NCBI GenBank assembly: GCA_016946835.1
Contig: JACVTC010000338.1
Location: 1 to 42,451 of the forward strand
Reading direction: 5' to 3'
Source: Neocallimastix lanati (nom. inval.)
Taxonomy: Eukaryota > Neocallimastigomycota > Neocallimastigomycetes > Neocallimastigales > Neocallimastigaceae
Length of the DNA: 42,451 nucleotides
A program made the position numbers and the translations under genes. Below are positions 17,858 to 30,154 of this stretch, piece by piece (within the stretch, counting starts at the first letter, position 1; every line of letters starts with the position of its first letter). The notes under the pieces are model-generated. The model was not told where the DNA came from. It made no database searches and worked only from the letters and a program-made list of their open reading frames with translations.

Positions 17858-18205
17858 TATTATTATTTATTATTATTTATTATTAATACTTAAATTTATA
17901 AATTAGAAATATAATATAATACGCATATATTATTGTATTATGTAGTTTATACTATCAAAAAAATATTTAAATAAAATTATAAGTAATTTAAATATTTGTA
18001 ATATTATATTATTCTAATAAATTTAGAAATATTTAATTTTTATTTTATTTTTAGCAAAAAAAAATATATTTTAAGTAATAATATTAAAAAAAATTTTTTT
18101 ATAATATTTTGTAAGTATTAAAACGAATATTTTATTTTAATAAAAAAAAATCAAAAGTAAAGATACTAAAAAAAAAATACTATAAAAGAATTCATTATAT
18201 ATTAA

Positions 18206-18274
<69 letters not shown>

Positions 18275-18619
18275 AATAAATAAATATTATTATTAAATTT
18301 TATTAATCTATATCAAAGCAGTTGATAAATAATTATTAATTAATTAATAATTAATACGAAATATTAGAATTAAAATCTAAACTAGTCAAAGACTATGATT
18401 TTATAAATTATATTGTAATATTATTATTTAATATTAAATATTGTGATTAATAATTTCATACTAAATTTAAATATAATTTTAGATTATATCAATATTCTAA
18501 AATATTATATATTAATGATTGAAATATTTTACTATGGGTAAAATACTTTAATTACTATTGTCTGAAAGCCTAAAAGGATCTAAGGAAAATAAAACAGGAA
18601 TATTAAAATTCTTAAATGC

Positions 18620-18693
18620 GGGCTGTTAGTTCAGTTGGATAGAACGCTTGACTACGGATCAAGAGGTCGCAGGTTCAAGTCCTGCATAGCTCG
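18620..18693 (+). tRNA. trnR(ACG): tRNA-Arg (ACG), unit 2
   Basis: Copy of 8391-8464; TTTT separates it from Val. Confidence 0.98.
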
Positions 18694-18697
18694 TTTT

Positions 18698-18771
18698 GAT
18701 TTCGTGGTGTAGTCGGTTATCACGTCTGTCTAACACACAGACGGTCCCCGGTTCGAATCCGGGCGAAATCA
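18698..18771 (+). tRNA. trnV(AAC): tRNA-Val (AAC) second copy, unit 2
   Basis: Copy of 8469-8542, no difference seen. Confidence 0.98.
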
Positions 18772-18959
18772 TTTTTTTTACATCATTTTCTAGATATAAA
18801 TTAAAAATGCTAAAAAAAAGAAAAAATTTAATATTTTTAATTTAATTATTATAGCAAATATTAATTTTTTGTTTCTCAAAATATTTTCGTTTCGTAAAAA
18901 TAAAAGAACTAAAATGTACAATACATATAAATATATTTAGCTTTAGCAATAAAAAGAAC

Positions 18960-19042
18960 TGCCAAGAGTGAGGTTCGAACTCACGCCTCTTTCGAGACCG
19001 CATCTTAAGTGCGGCGCCTTAGACCGACTCGGCCATCTTGGC
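18960..19042 (-). tRNA. trnL(TAA): tRNA-Leu (TAA), unit 2
   Basis: Copy of 8731-8813, no difference seen. Confidence 0.98.
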
Positions 19043-19308
19043 TAAATATAAGTTTATTTTCTTTTTAATTTGTTTTTAAGATCAGTTTCTTTTCATTTAA
19101 TTATTTTTTTAATTTAAAAAATTAATCTATAGCATATTATAATTTTATGGTACTATTAATGGAAAAATAAATTGATATATGTCTAAACGAACAAATAATA
19201 ATAAAATTAATTATTAATGTTATAATAAATATAATTATATTAAGTATATGGATAAATTATATTTAATGATATAGTATAATATTATTAATAAAGATTATAA
19301 GTGAACTT

Positions 19309-19341
<33 letters not shown>

Positions 19342-19739
19342 TATATGTATTTATTTATTTATGCTTTTTCAGTTTTAAATTTTATAATTAATCTTATAAT
19401 CTTATAATCTTATAATTTGAAATACCCATAAAATAAATTAATTATAATAAAATGTAATAATAAAAAATATTTATATTTATAAGAATGCCAATGATTTTCT
19501 AAAGCATAAATAAAAAATATTTATTTTTAAATAATTATTATTATATAATTTTAATAAAAGATCAAATATAATAGCATTACTAAGTATGAATAATGAATAA
19601 AATAGTAAATAAATAAAATATATAATAAAATAAAAATCTGTAACTAAAAATAATGTTGAAATAATTATGTTATTGATATATATTATATGTACTTAGGATA
19701 AGTCTTTCTTTTCAACAGAATTCGGAAAAAACAACTAAG

Positions 19740-19810
19740 GCATTGATGGTTTAGTGGTATAATTACCGCCTGCCACGCGGTAGACCCGGGTTCGATTCCC
19801 GGTCAATGCA
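19740..19810 (+). tRNA. trnG(GCC): tRNA-Gly (GCC), unit 2
   Basis: Copy of 9511-9581; only TTT separates it from Thr. Confidence 0.98.
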
Positions 19811-19813
19811 TTT

Positions 19814-19886
19814 GCCTTCATGGCTCAGTCGGCAGAGCATCCCCCTAGTAAGGGGAAGGTCATCGGTTCGATTCCGATTGAAGGCA
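19814..19886 (+). tRNA. trnT(AGT): tRNA-Thr (AGT), unit 2
   Basis: Copy of 9585-9657, no difference seen. Confidence 0.98.
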
Positions 19887-20482
19887 TTATTTTTATTTTA
19901 TTTTTTTTTTTTTTTAATTTCAAAAAGTAATATATAAATTAAATTTTTAATAATTATTGCATTTCATCAGTGTATATGTTAATTTACAAAATTAGAAAAG
20001 TTGAATTTCATCTTATAATATTTTAACTTTTACATTTAATTAAATTATTTATAATGTTTTAACTTTCACATTTAATTAAATTATTTACAGTTTTAATTTA
20101 TGTTCTATACAAGGAATTATTATTTATTACGATATTTTTTTTTTTTTTTTTTATCTATTATGAATTAAATGATTTTCACACTAATATTTAAATAAATAAA
20201 TAATTAATTACGCAATTATTAAAGTTAACATATACTTTTTTAAAATAAAAATAAATAAAATAATAAATATAAATATATATATATATTTATAATTATTATA
20301 TAATATATTTTAAACTTAAATATTACTAAATTTTTTAATTTAAATCAAAATTTCATTTTAACTTTAAATTGTATATTTGATATTAATTTAAAAATATCAA
20401 ATGATAAAATCAAAATAAATTTTATTTTCTATATTTTTATGGGGTTGTTAGTTGTTTAAAAATAAATTTAAAAACAAGATAA

Positions 20483-20554
20483 GGCTCATTGGTCTAGTAG
20501 TATGATTCTCGCTTTGGGTGCGAGAGGTCCCGGGTTCAATTCCCGGATGAGCCC
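20483..20554 (+). tRNA. trnP(TGG): tRNA-Pro (TGG), unit 2
   Basis: Copy of 10254-10325, no difference seen. Confidence 0.98.
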
Positions 20555-20907
20555 CTCTTTTTTAATTTTGACTTTTTATAATAGTTATTACTTTTATAAA
20601 TTCATTTTTAAAATCTACTGATAATTAATATCAGAATTTAAATAAAAAAGCGAAGCAAAAATATTTTGAAAAAAGGTAATAAATGTATTAAAATATTAAT
20701 TTTATTCATAATTTTAGCAATATTTTATAATTTAAATAATAAATATATATAAATATAAATAAATATCTAAAATATAATTAATTAATACAAATAAAGTAAT
20801 AAATACTATCTTAAAATCATATATTAATAATAAATTTAAACACTTATCAATTATATTAAATTGTAAGGTATACAAGAATATTATATATTTAATAATTTAC
20901 TAAATAT

Positions 20908-20979
20908 GGTTCTATAGTGTAGCGGTTAGCACATTGGACTTTGAATCCAATAACTCGAGTTCAAATCTCGATAGGACCT
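20908..20979 (+). tRNA. trnQ(TTG): tRNA-Gln (TTG), unit 2
   Basis: Copy of 10679-10750, no difference seen. Confidence 0.98.
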
Positions 20980-21182
20980 AATTTTTAATTATATTTTTAA
21001 CAATTTTTAACAATTTTAACAATTTTAAAAATTACTAAATATTAATACATTAACTTTTATTTTTATCTTTATCTTTAGTTTTTTAGCATTTAATAATAAT
21101 AATATTTTTTGTAAAAAAAAAAAAGAAAATATTCTAATAAAAATAAAATTATATTGTTAATAAAAAAAATGAAAAAGGCTTA

Positions 21183-21254
21183 CTCCCAGGCGGGGAATTG
21201 AACCCCGGTCTCCCGCGTGACAGGCGGGGATACTCACCACTATACTACCTGGGA
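21183..21254 (-). tRNA. trnD(GTC): tRNA-Asp (GTC), unit 2
   Basis: Copy of 10954-11025, no difference seen. Confidence 0.98.
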
Positions 21255-22025
21255 TGGCTTTAATTATCTTTTGATCTTATTTTGTCATATACACTATGTC
21301 ACCGAATTTTAAAGTATGATCATATAATTAAAGCATTTAATTAGAATTTAGAATTTCATTAAATAAAATATATTCAATATAAATTTATTTCAACATTTAA
21401 ATCATGTTATACTTATTTAATTGTATTTTGTACTTAAATTTAATTGTATTTTGTACTTAATTTTAAAGATAAAGATTTTTATGAAAACTTAATTTTTTAT
21501 TTTTATTATTTTAATAAATATATATAAATATATATAAATTAAATATATAATATTTATAAATATTAAGAATTAATCAATAAAACATACTATAACATTGAAA
21601 TTAAAATAAATATTATATTATTCAATTATTTAATATTATATAATCAAAAATGTATAATTCATTTTAATTATTTGCTTTTGACTTTTTTTTATTTTTATTT
21701 TTATTGCTTTCTTTTATTTTATTTATTATTTTATTTTATTTATTATTTTATTTTATTTATTATTTTATTTTATTTATTATTTTATTTTATTTATTATTTT
21801 TATTTTTAATATATTGTATTCGAGTTTAAATAATATTTAATTGTTAATTAATTATTTCATTTTCAGTTGAATAATAATTCATAAATTTAATTTTTATCTC
21901 CATAATTATTTACAAATTTATTTTTAAAAATTTTTTTCATAAATACTACATAAAAACAAAAATTATTTTATAACCATTTGATTTTTAGTAGTACAAGATT
22001 TATTCTTAATCATAATTATAGGCAA

Positions 22026-22099
22026 GCTCTGTTAGCTCAGTCGGTTAGAGCGTGGTGCTAATAACGCCAAGGTCGCAGGTTCGACCCCTGCACAGAGCA
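22026..22099 (+). tRNA. trnI(AAT): tRNA-Ile (AAT) plus copy, unit 2
   Basis: Copy of 11797-11870, first in the plus-strand Ile-Lys pair. Confidence 0.98.
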
Positions 22100-22115
22100 A
22101 ACTGAATGTAAAATT

Positions 22116-22188
22116 GCCCGGCTAGCTCAATCGGTAGAGCGTGAGACTCTTAATCTCAAGGTTGTGGGTTCGACCCCCACGTTGGGCG
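22116..22188 (+). tRNA. trnK(CTT): tRNA-Lys (CTT) plus copy, unit 2
   Basis: Copy of 11887-11959, no difference seen. Confidence 0.98.
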
Positions 22189-22762
22189 ATATTTTTTGGT
22201 AGTATTCTTTTAATCAAATAGCCTAAGTATATATAAATATTTTAATTAAACTACTTTTTAATGTATATATATATATATATATTTTAATTAAACTACTTTT
22301 AATATATATATATATAATATATATTTTAATTAAAACTACTTTTTAATATATATATATGTTTTAATGATAAATCAATATTTATATATATAATAAATAATAA
22401 GTTATGACTAACCACTAGTTTCATAAATTAAATTTTAAATTTGAATTATATAATATATATATTTTTAATTTTATAAATTACATATATATATAATATTTTT
22501 CTTATTATATATATTTATATATATATTAATGAAATATTAAATAAATTGTATATTGTTATTAATTGAAAATATTTAATATGATAACTATAATTTTATAACA
22601 TTTAAAATTTTAATACAATAGAATTATTTTTAATTTAAAATTAATTTGTCTAACGTTTATTTTGATATTAATATTTATTTTGATATTAAAATTTATTTTG
22701 AAATTAAAATTTACTAATATCTTAAAATAGATATTAATTATTATGAATTAACAAATTTTAAA

Positions 22763-22831
22763 CTTAAAATAAGAAAATATGCTAATTTATTTAAATATAT
22801 TGTTTAAGTTAACATATTTTCTTATTTTAAG
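22763..22831. repeat. 19-bp inverted repeat, unit 2
   Basis: Copy of 12534-12602, both arms intact. Confidence 0.9.
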
Positions 22832-22968
22832 AAAATATAAAAACAAAAAATAATAAATAATATATATATATATATATATATTTTTATCATAAGAATTTCC
22901 AAAAATTATTAAGTAATATAACGAGAAAAAAAAATTTAAAGCAGGAAAAAACGAAACCAGAAAGCGTA

Positions 22969-23041
22969 GCCCTGTTAGCTCAGTTGGTAGAGCGTGCGGC
23001 TTTTAACCGCAAGGTCGGGGGTTCGAGCCCCCCATAGGGCG
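22969..23041 (+). tRNA. trnK(TTT): tRNA-Lys (TTT), unit 2
   Basis: Copy of 12740-12812; 2-nt spacer to Asn kept. Confidence 0.98.
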
Positions 23042-23043
23042 TA

Positions 23044-23117
23044 GCTCTTATGGCGCAATTGGCTAGCGCGTTCGGCTGTTAACCGAGAGGTTGGTGGTTC
23101 AAGCCCACCTAGGAGCG
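23044..23117 (+). tRNA. trnN(GTT): tRNA-Asn (GTT), unit 2
   Basis: Copy of 12815-12888, no difference seen. Confidence 0.98.
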
Positions 23118-23187
23118 TTTCTTTTTTATTATTTTCATGAAATAATATTGGTATTATTAATTTTTTACAATTTAAAGCACTAAATTA

Positions 23188-23237
<50 letters not shown>

Positions 23238-23585
23238 ATATATTTATCATTGAATTAATAAATAATTTATTATTATTCATTGTATTTTATGAGATAAAAA
23301 AGATTTATATAAAAATATAAAAAATATAAAAAAAATAAAAAATATTAATATTAAAAATAAAAATAAAAATAAAAATAAAAATAAAAATAAAAATAAAAAT
23401 AAAAATAAAAAATAAAAATATTGTATTGCTATTGACTATATTATTTATTAAAGTAAAATAATTATTAAATGTTGTCTTTTACGTAGTAAATTATTATACC
23501 ATTATATTAAAATGAATAAAATAATTTATTTTATATTTTACTAACCTATAATTATTAATTTAAATAAAAAAAATAAGGTTCAAAA

Positions 23586-23658
23586 TGGAGAATCCGGGCG
23601 TCGATCCCGGTGCCTCTCGCATGCTAAGCGAGCGCTCTACCATTTGAGCTAATTCCCC
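23586..23658 (-). tRNA. trnA(AGC): tRNA-Ala (AGC), unit 3
   Basis: Copy of 3129-3201, no difference seen. Confidence 0.98.
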
Positions 23659-23936
23659 TTCTTTGATAATATTTCTATGTTGTCTATACTTGTGGTACGA
23701 AGTAAATTTATAATTTTATTATCATTATTATTGTTATTATTATCATTATTATCATTACTATCATTATTATCATTATTATTATTACTATCACTATTATTGT
23801 TATTATTGTTATAAATATTATTATAATTGTTATTAATATTATTATTATTTTTGTTAATATTATTATTACTAGTACTAATATTAATGTTATTATTATTTTT
23901 ATTATTTAATTTTTGGTATAAGTCGTTTTTATCTAT
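23649..23936 (-). other. Start-less Asn-rich open frame, unit 3
   Basis: Copy of 3192-3479, still open. Confidence 0.3.
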
Positions 23937-24328
23937 TTAATTTTTTATCTAAATAAATTAAAATTGTAATTTTTATAATTTTTATTACTTTTAAGATTGT
24001 ATTTAATTTTTATAATTTTTATTACTTTTAATACTGTATTTATTTTTAATTATATAAAAGAAAAATCTAATATAAAATAAGCAAATAAATAATGTTAATA
24101 ATTAATACTTAAATTTTACATAATAAATAATATATTATATATATTATATATTATATATATTATATATTTTATGTATTTTATGTATTTTATGTATTCTATA
24201 TATTCTATAATAAATCATATATCTAAAAATTGTATTATTAAGTAAATAAATATTATTTTAAATATTATAAACTATTTCTATTTGACATATTCATTAAAGA
24301 AACAAAAAAAAAGAAAAAACCTAAAAAG

Positions 24329-24401
24329 TGCCGTTCCCAGGATTCGAACCTGGGTCGAGTCGGCCACAACGACTTATACTAAACCACTATACGAGAACGG
24401 C
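24329..24401 (-). tRNA. trnH(GTG): tRNA-His (GTG), unit 3
   Basis: Copy of 3872-3944, no difference seen. Confidence 0.98.
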
Positions 24402-24753
24402 CAAAATCACTTTATTTATATAAGTTTGAAAAGTATAAATTCAATATAGATTAACATTAAATAATGGTAATTATTTTACTAACTTCATATTTATGTATAA
24501 AAAATTTCTTGACAATTTGATAATAATTTTAATTTAATAATTATTAGAAATCTGAATTTTGATAATAAATTTTCATTAAAATATTAAACATTATTAAAAT
24601 TAATAATAATATTAATCTTTAATTTTTTTTTAATTTCATATTATTTTTATTATTAATGAATTTAATAAATAAATAAATATATATAGAAGTACTATTAAAT
24701 GAATAAAAACTGAAAACGCATAAAAATTAAAAATTTAAAAAATTAAATAAAAA

Positions 24754-24826
24754 TGCGACCTCCGTGGCTTGAACACGGGACCTTTAGATCTTCAGTCTAA
24801 CGCTCTCCCAGCTGAGCTAAGGTCGC
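24754..24826 (-). tRNA. trnF(GAA): tRNA-Phe (GAA), unit 3
   Basis: Copy of 4297-4369, no difference seen. Confidence 0.98.
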
Positions 24827-24837
24827 TAAATTTTAAA

Positions 24838-24922
24838 TCCTTCGAACCGGAGTCGAACCAGTGACATGTTGATTACTATATAATTCTACAGTCAACCGCT
24901 CTACCAACTGAGCTATCGAAGG
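24838..24922 (-). tRNA. trnY(GTA): tRNA-Tyr (GTA) with intron, unit 3
   Basis: Copy of 4381-4465, 12-nt intron. Confidence 0.97.
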
Positions 24923-25726
24923 ATCTTGTAAAATTATGCCAGAGAACCAATATAAAATATACTTATTATATGTTAAACATAAAACTCTAGATTTTTAAAG
25001 AATATATTTTAATATATATCATAAAATGGATACAATTTAATGGTTTAATAATATCATTAATAAATATTTATATTTTAATTAAAAAATTATAATTAAGTAC
25101 TTTAATTTATAAATTTATATATTATATTAAAAAAAAAAAAAAATTTTTAGAAATTTAATTAAAATATTTTTATTAAATTAATTAATAGGTTTATATATAA
25201 ATATAATATCATGAATTATAAATAGCTATAAAAATAGATAAATTTTTTATAATTGAAAATATTACTATTTTCTATATTGTATTTTATAAGTATTAATATT
25301 ATTTATGAATTTTAATTAAAATATTTATTATATAATTATATATTGATATACACATTTCTTTATATTGTAATTAAAACTTAAATACATTATTATAATTATT
25401 TTATGTCTTTGTTTTTATTATTTTTTTTTAAAATATTTATTTATATTTTTAATTTTTCGTTATTTATTATTTTTGATTATCATAACTTTTATTATTAATT
25501 TAAGAATTTTTAAAATTTCGTCTAATACTTTAAAAATTGCTTACATATATATTTTATTATAACTAAATAAAAAATAAATAAAATATAAATTATAAATAAT
25601 ATATAACATTTTTATATCTTAATTTATCATTATCATTAAATCATTTATTATTTGTATTAATAGAAATAAAAAAATAAAAATAAAAAAAAAAGAACGAAAT
25701 ATTGATACCAAAATTTAGTAAAAAAG

Positions 25727-25809
25727 TGAACAGAGTGGGATTCGAACCCACGCCTACGAATAGATCACGGCCTTAACGTGACGCCTTAGACCAACTCGGC
25801 CATCTGTCC
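25727..25809 (-). tRNA. trnL(AAG): tRNA-Leu (AAG), unit 3
   Basis: Copy of 5270-5352, no difference seen. Confidence 0.98.
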
Positions 25810-26041
25810 AAGTTAATAATTTTTAATTGAAATTTTCTTTTCTACCAATACTAAATTATCATTATATGATAATAATGTTATCAATGATATATACTATGCT
25901 AAAATTATTAACTAAATAATATAAATAGTAAATAGTGCAATTAATCATAATCAATTTTAATTTTATTGGTAAATAATATATATGTATTTAAATTTTAATA
26001 TACTTTAATCAAAATATAGAAAAAAAAAAGATCAAAAGTAA

Positions 26042-26113
26042 TTCCGCATCGGGGAATCGAACCCCGGCCGCCACGGTGAAAGCGTGGAATCCTAGCCACT
26101 GGACCAATGCGGA
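26042..26113 (-). tRNA. trnE(TTC): tRNA-Glu (TTC), unit 3
   Basis: Copy of 5585-5656, no difference seen. Confidence 0.98.
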
Positions 26114-27241
26114 TCTTGTTATTTTAAACTTTCATTTCTTGCTTTTTTATTATATCTTTGTAGTACAAAATTTTTCAATAGGTTAGGATTATTAATTTTA
26201 TTATTAATACTATTAAATTATTAAATTATTAATATTACTAAATTGTTACATTTTTTCTTAAATTTTATATAATTAAACTTTACATTATTTAAATTAATTG
26301 TTTAAAGTTATTTATTAATATACATTATTTAAATTAATTGTTTAAAGTTATTTATTAATATCTTTTCATTTTTTTTCTTATTTAAATTTTTATTTATCTA
26401 GTATTATTTTATTAATATTTTTATTTTTTCTTTTTTTTTTTTATTTTTTAATTTTCTTTTTTCATTTTTGTCTTTATTTAATAAATAATATTTTTCAAGT
26501 TAATTGTAATACTTAAAAGTGAATTTGTTCGATTCAATATAATCTTAGCAAAACTTCTAAATATTATTTATAATATTAATAAACTAATATATATGCATTT
26601 CAATGTACTTAATTTAATATTTATTATTAATAATAAATAATTATTTTTAATTTTATTTCATTCTTAAATTAGTTTTGAAAATAACAAATATATATATATA
26701 TATATTACTATTATTTTATAATGAAAAAAAAAAGAAAAAAAAAAAAGTTAAAAAGTTAAATTAATATTAAAATATTATAAATTGTGAAAATTTTATATTT
26801 TATTTATTTATTTTATACTTTTAAGTTTAGTTATTAAATTTTAATTTACCTTATTTTTAATTTAGTTTTAGTTTTTCTGTTTGATTGTTCCATTATCTTC
26901 AAAAGTTTTTATAAGCTATTTTAATATTAAATATTATATATAAATTAAAATAAAATTAACAGTTATTTATTTATTAAAATTATTTCCAATAAGTTTATTT
27001 AATTTCTTAAAATACTAAATTTTAATTTTTAATTATTTTTAAACATTTATATTATATATTAATAAATATATTATTATTTAATTTAATAAATATATAATAA
27101 TATATATTTAATTAATATATCTATTCAATTAATATATCTATTTAATTGAAGTGATATTGATAATTTTATAAATAATTTATAAATATTTTATATTGTAAAT
27201 TATTATACAATATAGAAAATTTTGAAAAATTTTGTCAGATT

Positions 27242-27315
27242 GATTTCGTGGTGTAGTCGGTTATCACGTCTGTCTAACACACAGACGGTCCCCGGTTCGA
27301 ATCCGGGCGAAATCA
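27242..27315 (+). tRNA. trnV(AAC): tRNA-Val (AAC), unit 3
   Basis: Copy of 6781-6854 and the only Val gene left in this unit. Confidence 0.98.
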
Positions 27316-27321
27316 TTATTT

Positions 27322-27403
27322 GACAGCATGTCCGAGTGGTTAAGGAGTGTGACTAGAAATCACATAGGCTCTGCCTGCGCAGGTTCAAGTCCTGCTGCTG
27401 TCG
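27322..27403 (+). tRNA. trnS(AGA): tRNA-Ser (AGA), unit 3
   Basis: Copy of 6861-6942, no difference seen. Confidence 0.98.
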
Positions 27404-27711
27404 TTTTTGCTTTATTTTTATTATAAAAATGCAATTATACATTAAATTTTATATATTAAAAAACTCAAAAAAAAAAAAAAAAAAAAGTTAATATTAAAAT
27501 GCAATATGAAATTTTTAGAAATTGTTATTTTTTTTTTTTTTTTTTTTAATTTTTTTATTTTTTATTTTATTTTTATTTTTTTTTTTTGTTTTGTTTTTAT
27601 TTATTTATTTATTTTTTTTATTTTCATTTATTTATTTGCATTTTTATTTTCTTTTTTATTTTTATTTTATTAAAAACAAAAACTAAAAACAAAAATTAAA
27701 ATATAAAAAAG

Positions 27712-27784
27712 CGCCCAACGTGGGGGTCGAACCCACAACCTTGAGATTAAGAGTCTCACGCTCTACCGATTGAGCTAGCCGGGC
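27712..27784 (-). tRNA. trnK(CTT): tRNA-Lys (CTT) minus copy, unit 3
   Basis: Copy of 7252-7324, intact, unlike the plus-strand copy in this unit. Confidence 0.98.
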
Positions 27785-27792
27785 AAATGAAA

Positions 27793-27866
27793 TGCTCTGT
27801 GCAGGGGTCGAACCTGCGACCTTGGCGTTATTAGCACCACGCTCTAACCGACTGAGCTAACAGAGC
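27793..27866 (-). tRNA. trnI(AAT): tRNA-Ile (AAT) minus copy, unit 3
   Basis: Copy of 7333-7406, the last gene before the deletion. Confidence 0.98.
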
Positions 27867-27924
27867 TATTTTATCTTTATTTTGAAAAATATTTTTGAAA
27901 TAGGGTATATTATTTAATATATTA

Positions 27925-28030
27925 TATATATTATTTATTATTATTTATTTTATTTATTATTATTTATTTTATTTATTATTTTATTTTATTTATTTATTTT
28001 ATTTTATTTATTATTTTTATTTTTTAATAT
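27925..28030. other. Deletion junction in unit 3
   Basis: Left side matches the TTATTATTTA minisatellite (unit 1 about 7473), right side the TTTTATTTTATTTATTA minisatellite (unit 1 about 11567 onward). Between them lies a hybrid of both motifs, so the exact breakpoint cannot be placed. About 4,013 bp and eight tRNA genes are missing relative to unit 2. Confidence 0.85.
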
Positions 28031-28245
28031 ATTGTATTCGAGTTTAAATAATATTTAATTGTTAATTAATTATTCATTTTCAGTTGAATAATAATTCATA
28101 AATTTAATTTTTTATCTCCATAATTATTTACAAATTTATTTTTAAAAATTTTTTTCATAAATACTACATTAAAAACAAAAAATTATTTTATAACCATTTG
28201 ATTTTTAGTAGTACAAGATTTATTCTTAATCATAATTATAGGCAA

Positions 28246-28318
28246 GCTCTGTTAGCTCAGTCGGTTAGAGCGTGGTGCTAATAACGCCAAGGTCGCAGGT
28301 TCGACCCTGCACAGAGCA
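28246..28318 (+). tRNA. trnI(AAT): tRNA-Ile (AAT) plus copy, unit 3, one base short
   Basis: 73 nt instead of 74: one C of the CCCC after the T-loop is missing, leaving GCAGG TTCGAC CCTGC with a six-base T-loop. This would weaken the B box and tertiary contacts. It lies in a cluster of single-base indels, so a consensus error is at least as likely as a real lesion. Confidence 0.85.
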
Positions 28319-28334
28319 AACTGAATGTAAAATT

Positions 28335-28406
28335 GCCGGCTAGCTCAATCGGTAGAGCGTGAGACTCTTAATCTCAAGGTTGTGGGTTCGACCCCCACGT
28401 TGGGCG
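28335..28406 (+). tRNA. trnK(CTT): tRNA-Lys (CTT) plus copy, unit 3, one base short
   Basis: 72 nt instead of 73: GCCGGC in place of GCCCGGC at the 5' end, so the acceptor stem is one base short. Same indel cluster as the neighbouring Ile gene. Confidence 0.85.
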
Positions 28407-28980
28407 ATATTTTTTGGTAGTATTCTTTTAATCAAATAGCCTAAGTATATATAAATATTTTAATTAAACTACTTTTTAATGTATATATATATATATATAT
28501 TTTAATTAAACTACTTTTAATATATATATATATAATATATATTTTAATTAAAACTACTTTTTAATATATATATATGTTTTAATGATAAATCAATATTTAT
28601 ATATATAATAAATAATAAGTTATGACTAACCACTAGTTTCATAAATTAAATTTTAAATTTGAATTATATAATATATATATTTTTAATTTTATAAATTACA
28701 TATATATATAATATTTTTCTTATTATATATATTTATATATATATTAATGAAATATTAAATAAATTGTATATTGTTATTAATTGAAAATATTTAATATGAT
28801 AACTATAATTTTATAACATTTAAAATTTTAATACAATAGAATTATTTTTAATTTAAAATTAATTTGTCTAACGTTTATTTTGATATTAATATTTATTTTG
28901 ATATTAAAATTTATTTTGAAATTAAAATTTACTAATATCTTAAAATAGATATTAATTATTATGAATTAACAAATTTTAAA

Positions 28981-29049
28981 CTTAAAATAAGAAAATATGC
29001 TAATTTATTTAAATATATTGTTTAAGTTAACATATTTTCTTATTTTAAG
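28981..29049. repeat. 19-bp inverted repeat, unit 3
   Basis: Copy of 12534-12602, both arms intact. Confidence 0.9.
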
Positions 29050-29184
29050 AAAATATAAAAACAAAAAATAATAAATAATATATATATATATATATATTTT
29101 TATCATAAGAATTTCCAAAAATTATTAAGTAATATAACGAGAAAAAAAAATTTAAAGCAGGAAAAAACGAAACCAGAAAGCGTA

Positions 29185-29257
29185 GCCCTGTTAGCTCAGT
29201 TGGTAGAGCGTGCGGCTTTTAACCGCAAGGTCGGGGGTTCGAGCCCCCCATAGGGCG
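29185..29257 (+). tRNA. trnK(TTT): tRNA-Lys (TTT), unit 3
   Basis: Copy of 12740-12812, no difference seen. Confidence 0.98.
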
Positions 29258-29259
29258 TA

Positions 29260-29333
29260 GCTCTTATGGCGCAATTGGCTAGCGCGTTCGGCTGTTAACC
29301 GAGAGGTTGGTGGTTCAAGCCCACCTAGGAGCG
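29260..29333 (+). tRNA. trnN(GTT): tRNA-Asn (GTT), unit 3
   Basis: Copy of 12815-12888, no difference seen. Confidence 0.98.
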
Positions 29334-29403
29334 TTTCTTTTTTATTATTTTCATGAAATAATATTGGTATTATTAATTTTTTACAATTTAAAGCACTAAA
29401 TTA

Positions 29404-29455
<52 letters not shown>

Positions 29456-29803
29456 ATATATTTATCATTGAATTAATAAATAATTTATTATTATTCATTG
29501 TATTTTATGAGATAAAAAAGATTTATATAAAAATATAAAAAATATAAAAAAAATAAAAAATATTAATATTAAAAATAAAAATAAAAATAAAAATAAAAAT
29601 AAAAATAAAAATAAAAATAAAAATAAAAAATAAAAATATTGTATTGCTATTGACTATATTATTTATTAAAGTAAAATAATTATTAAATGTTGTCTTTTAC
29701 GTAGTAAATTATTATACCATTATATTAAAATGAATAAAATAATTTATTTTATATTTTACTAACCTATAATTATTAATTTAAATAAAAAAAATAAGGTTCA
29801 AAA

Positions 29804-29876
29804 TGGAGAATCCGGGCGTCGATCCCGGTGCCTCTCGCATGCTAAGCGAGCGCTCTACCATTTGAGCTAATTCCCC
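29804..29876 (-). tRNA. trnA(AGC): tRNA-Ala (AGC), unit 4
   Basis: Copy of 3129-3201, no difference seen. Confidence 0.98.
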
Positions 29877-30154
29877 TTCTTTGATAATATTTCTATGTTG
29901 TCTATACTTGTGGTACGAAGTAAATTTATAATTTTATTATCATTATTATTGTTATTATTATCATTATTATCATTACTATCATTATTATCATTATTATTAT
30001 TACTATCACTATTATTGTTATTATTGTTATAAATATTATTATAATTGTTATTAATATTATTATTATTTTTGTTAATATTATTATTACTAGTACTAATATT
30101 AATGTTATTATTATTTTTATTATTTAATTTTTGGTATAAGTCGTTTTTATCTAT
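29867..30154 (-). other. Start-less Asn-rich open frame, unit 4
   Basis: Copy of 3192-3479, still open. Confidence 0.3.

Larger units (their letters stand above)
12903..23131. repeat. tRNA array unit 2 (complete, 10,229 bp)
   Basis: All 22 genes in the same order. From Ala to Asn it keeps an exact 10,229-bp offset from unit 1, microsatellites included. Minisatellites and spacers are as described for unit 1: add 10,229. Confidence 0.97.
23132..29347. repeat. tRNA array unit 3 (internally deleted, 6,216 bp)
   Basis: Same unit with about 4.0 kb missing between the minus-strand Ile and the plus-strand Ile. It keeps 14 genes and lacks Arg, the second Val, Leu-TAA, Gly, Thr, Pro, Gln and Asp. Small differences include ATA inserted near 27098 and altered A- and T-runs near 27470-27620. 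Confidence 0.95.
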
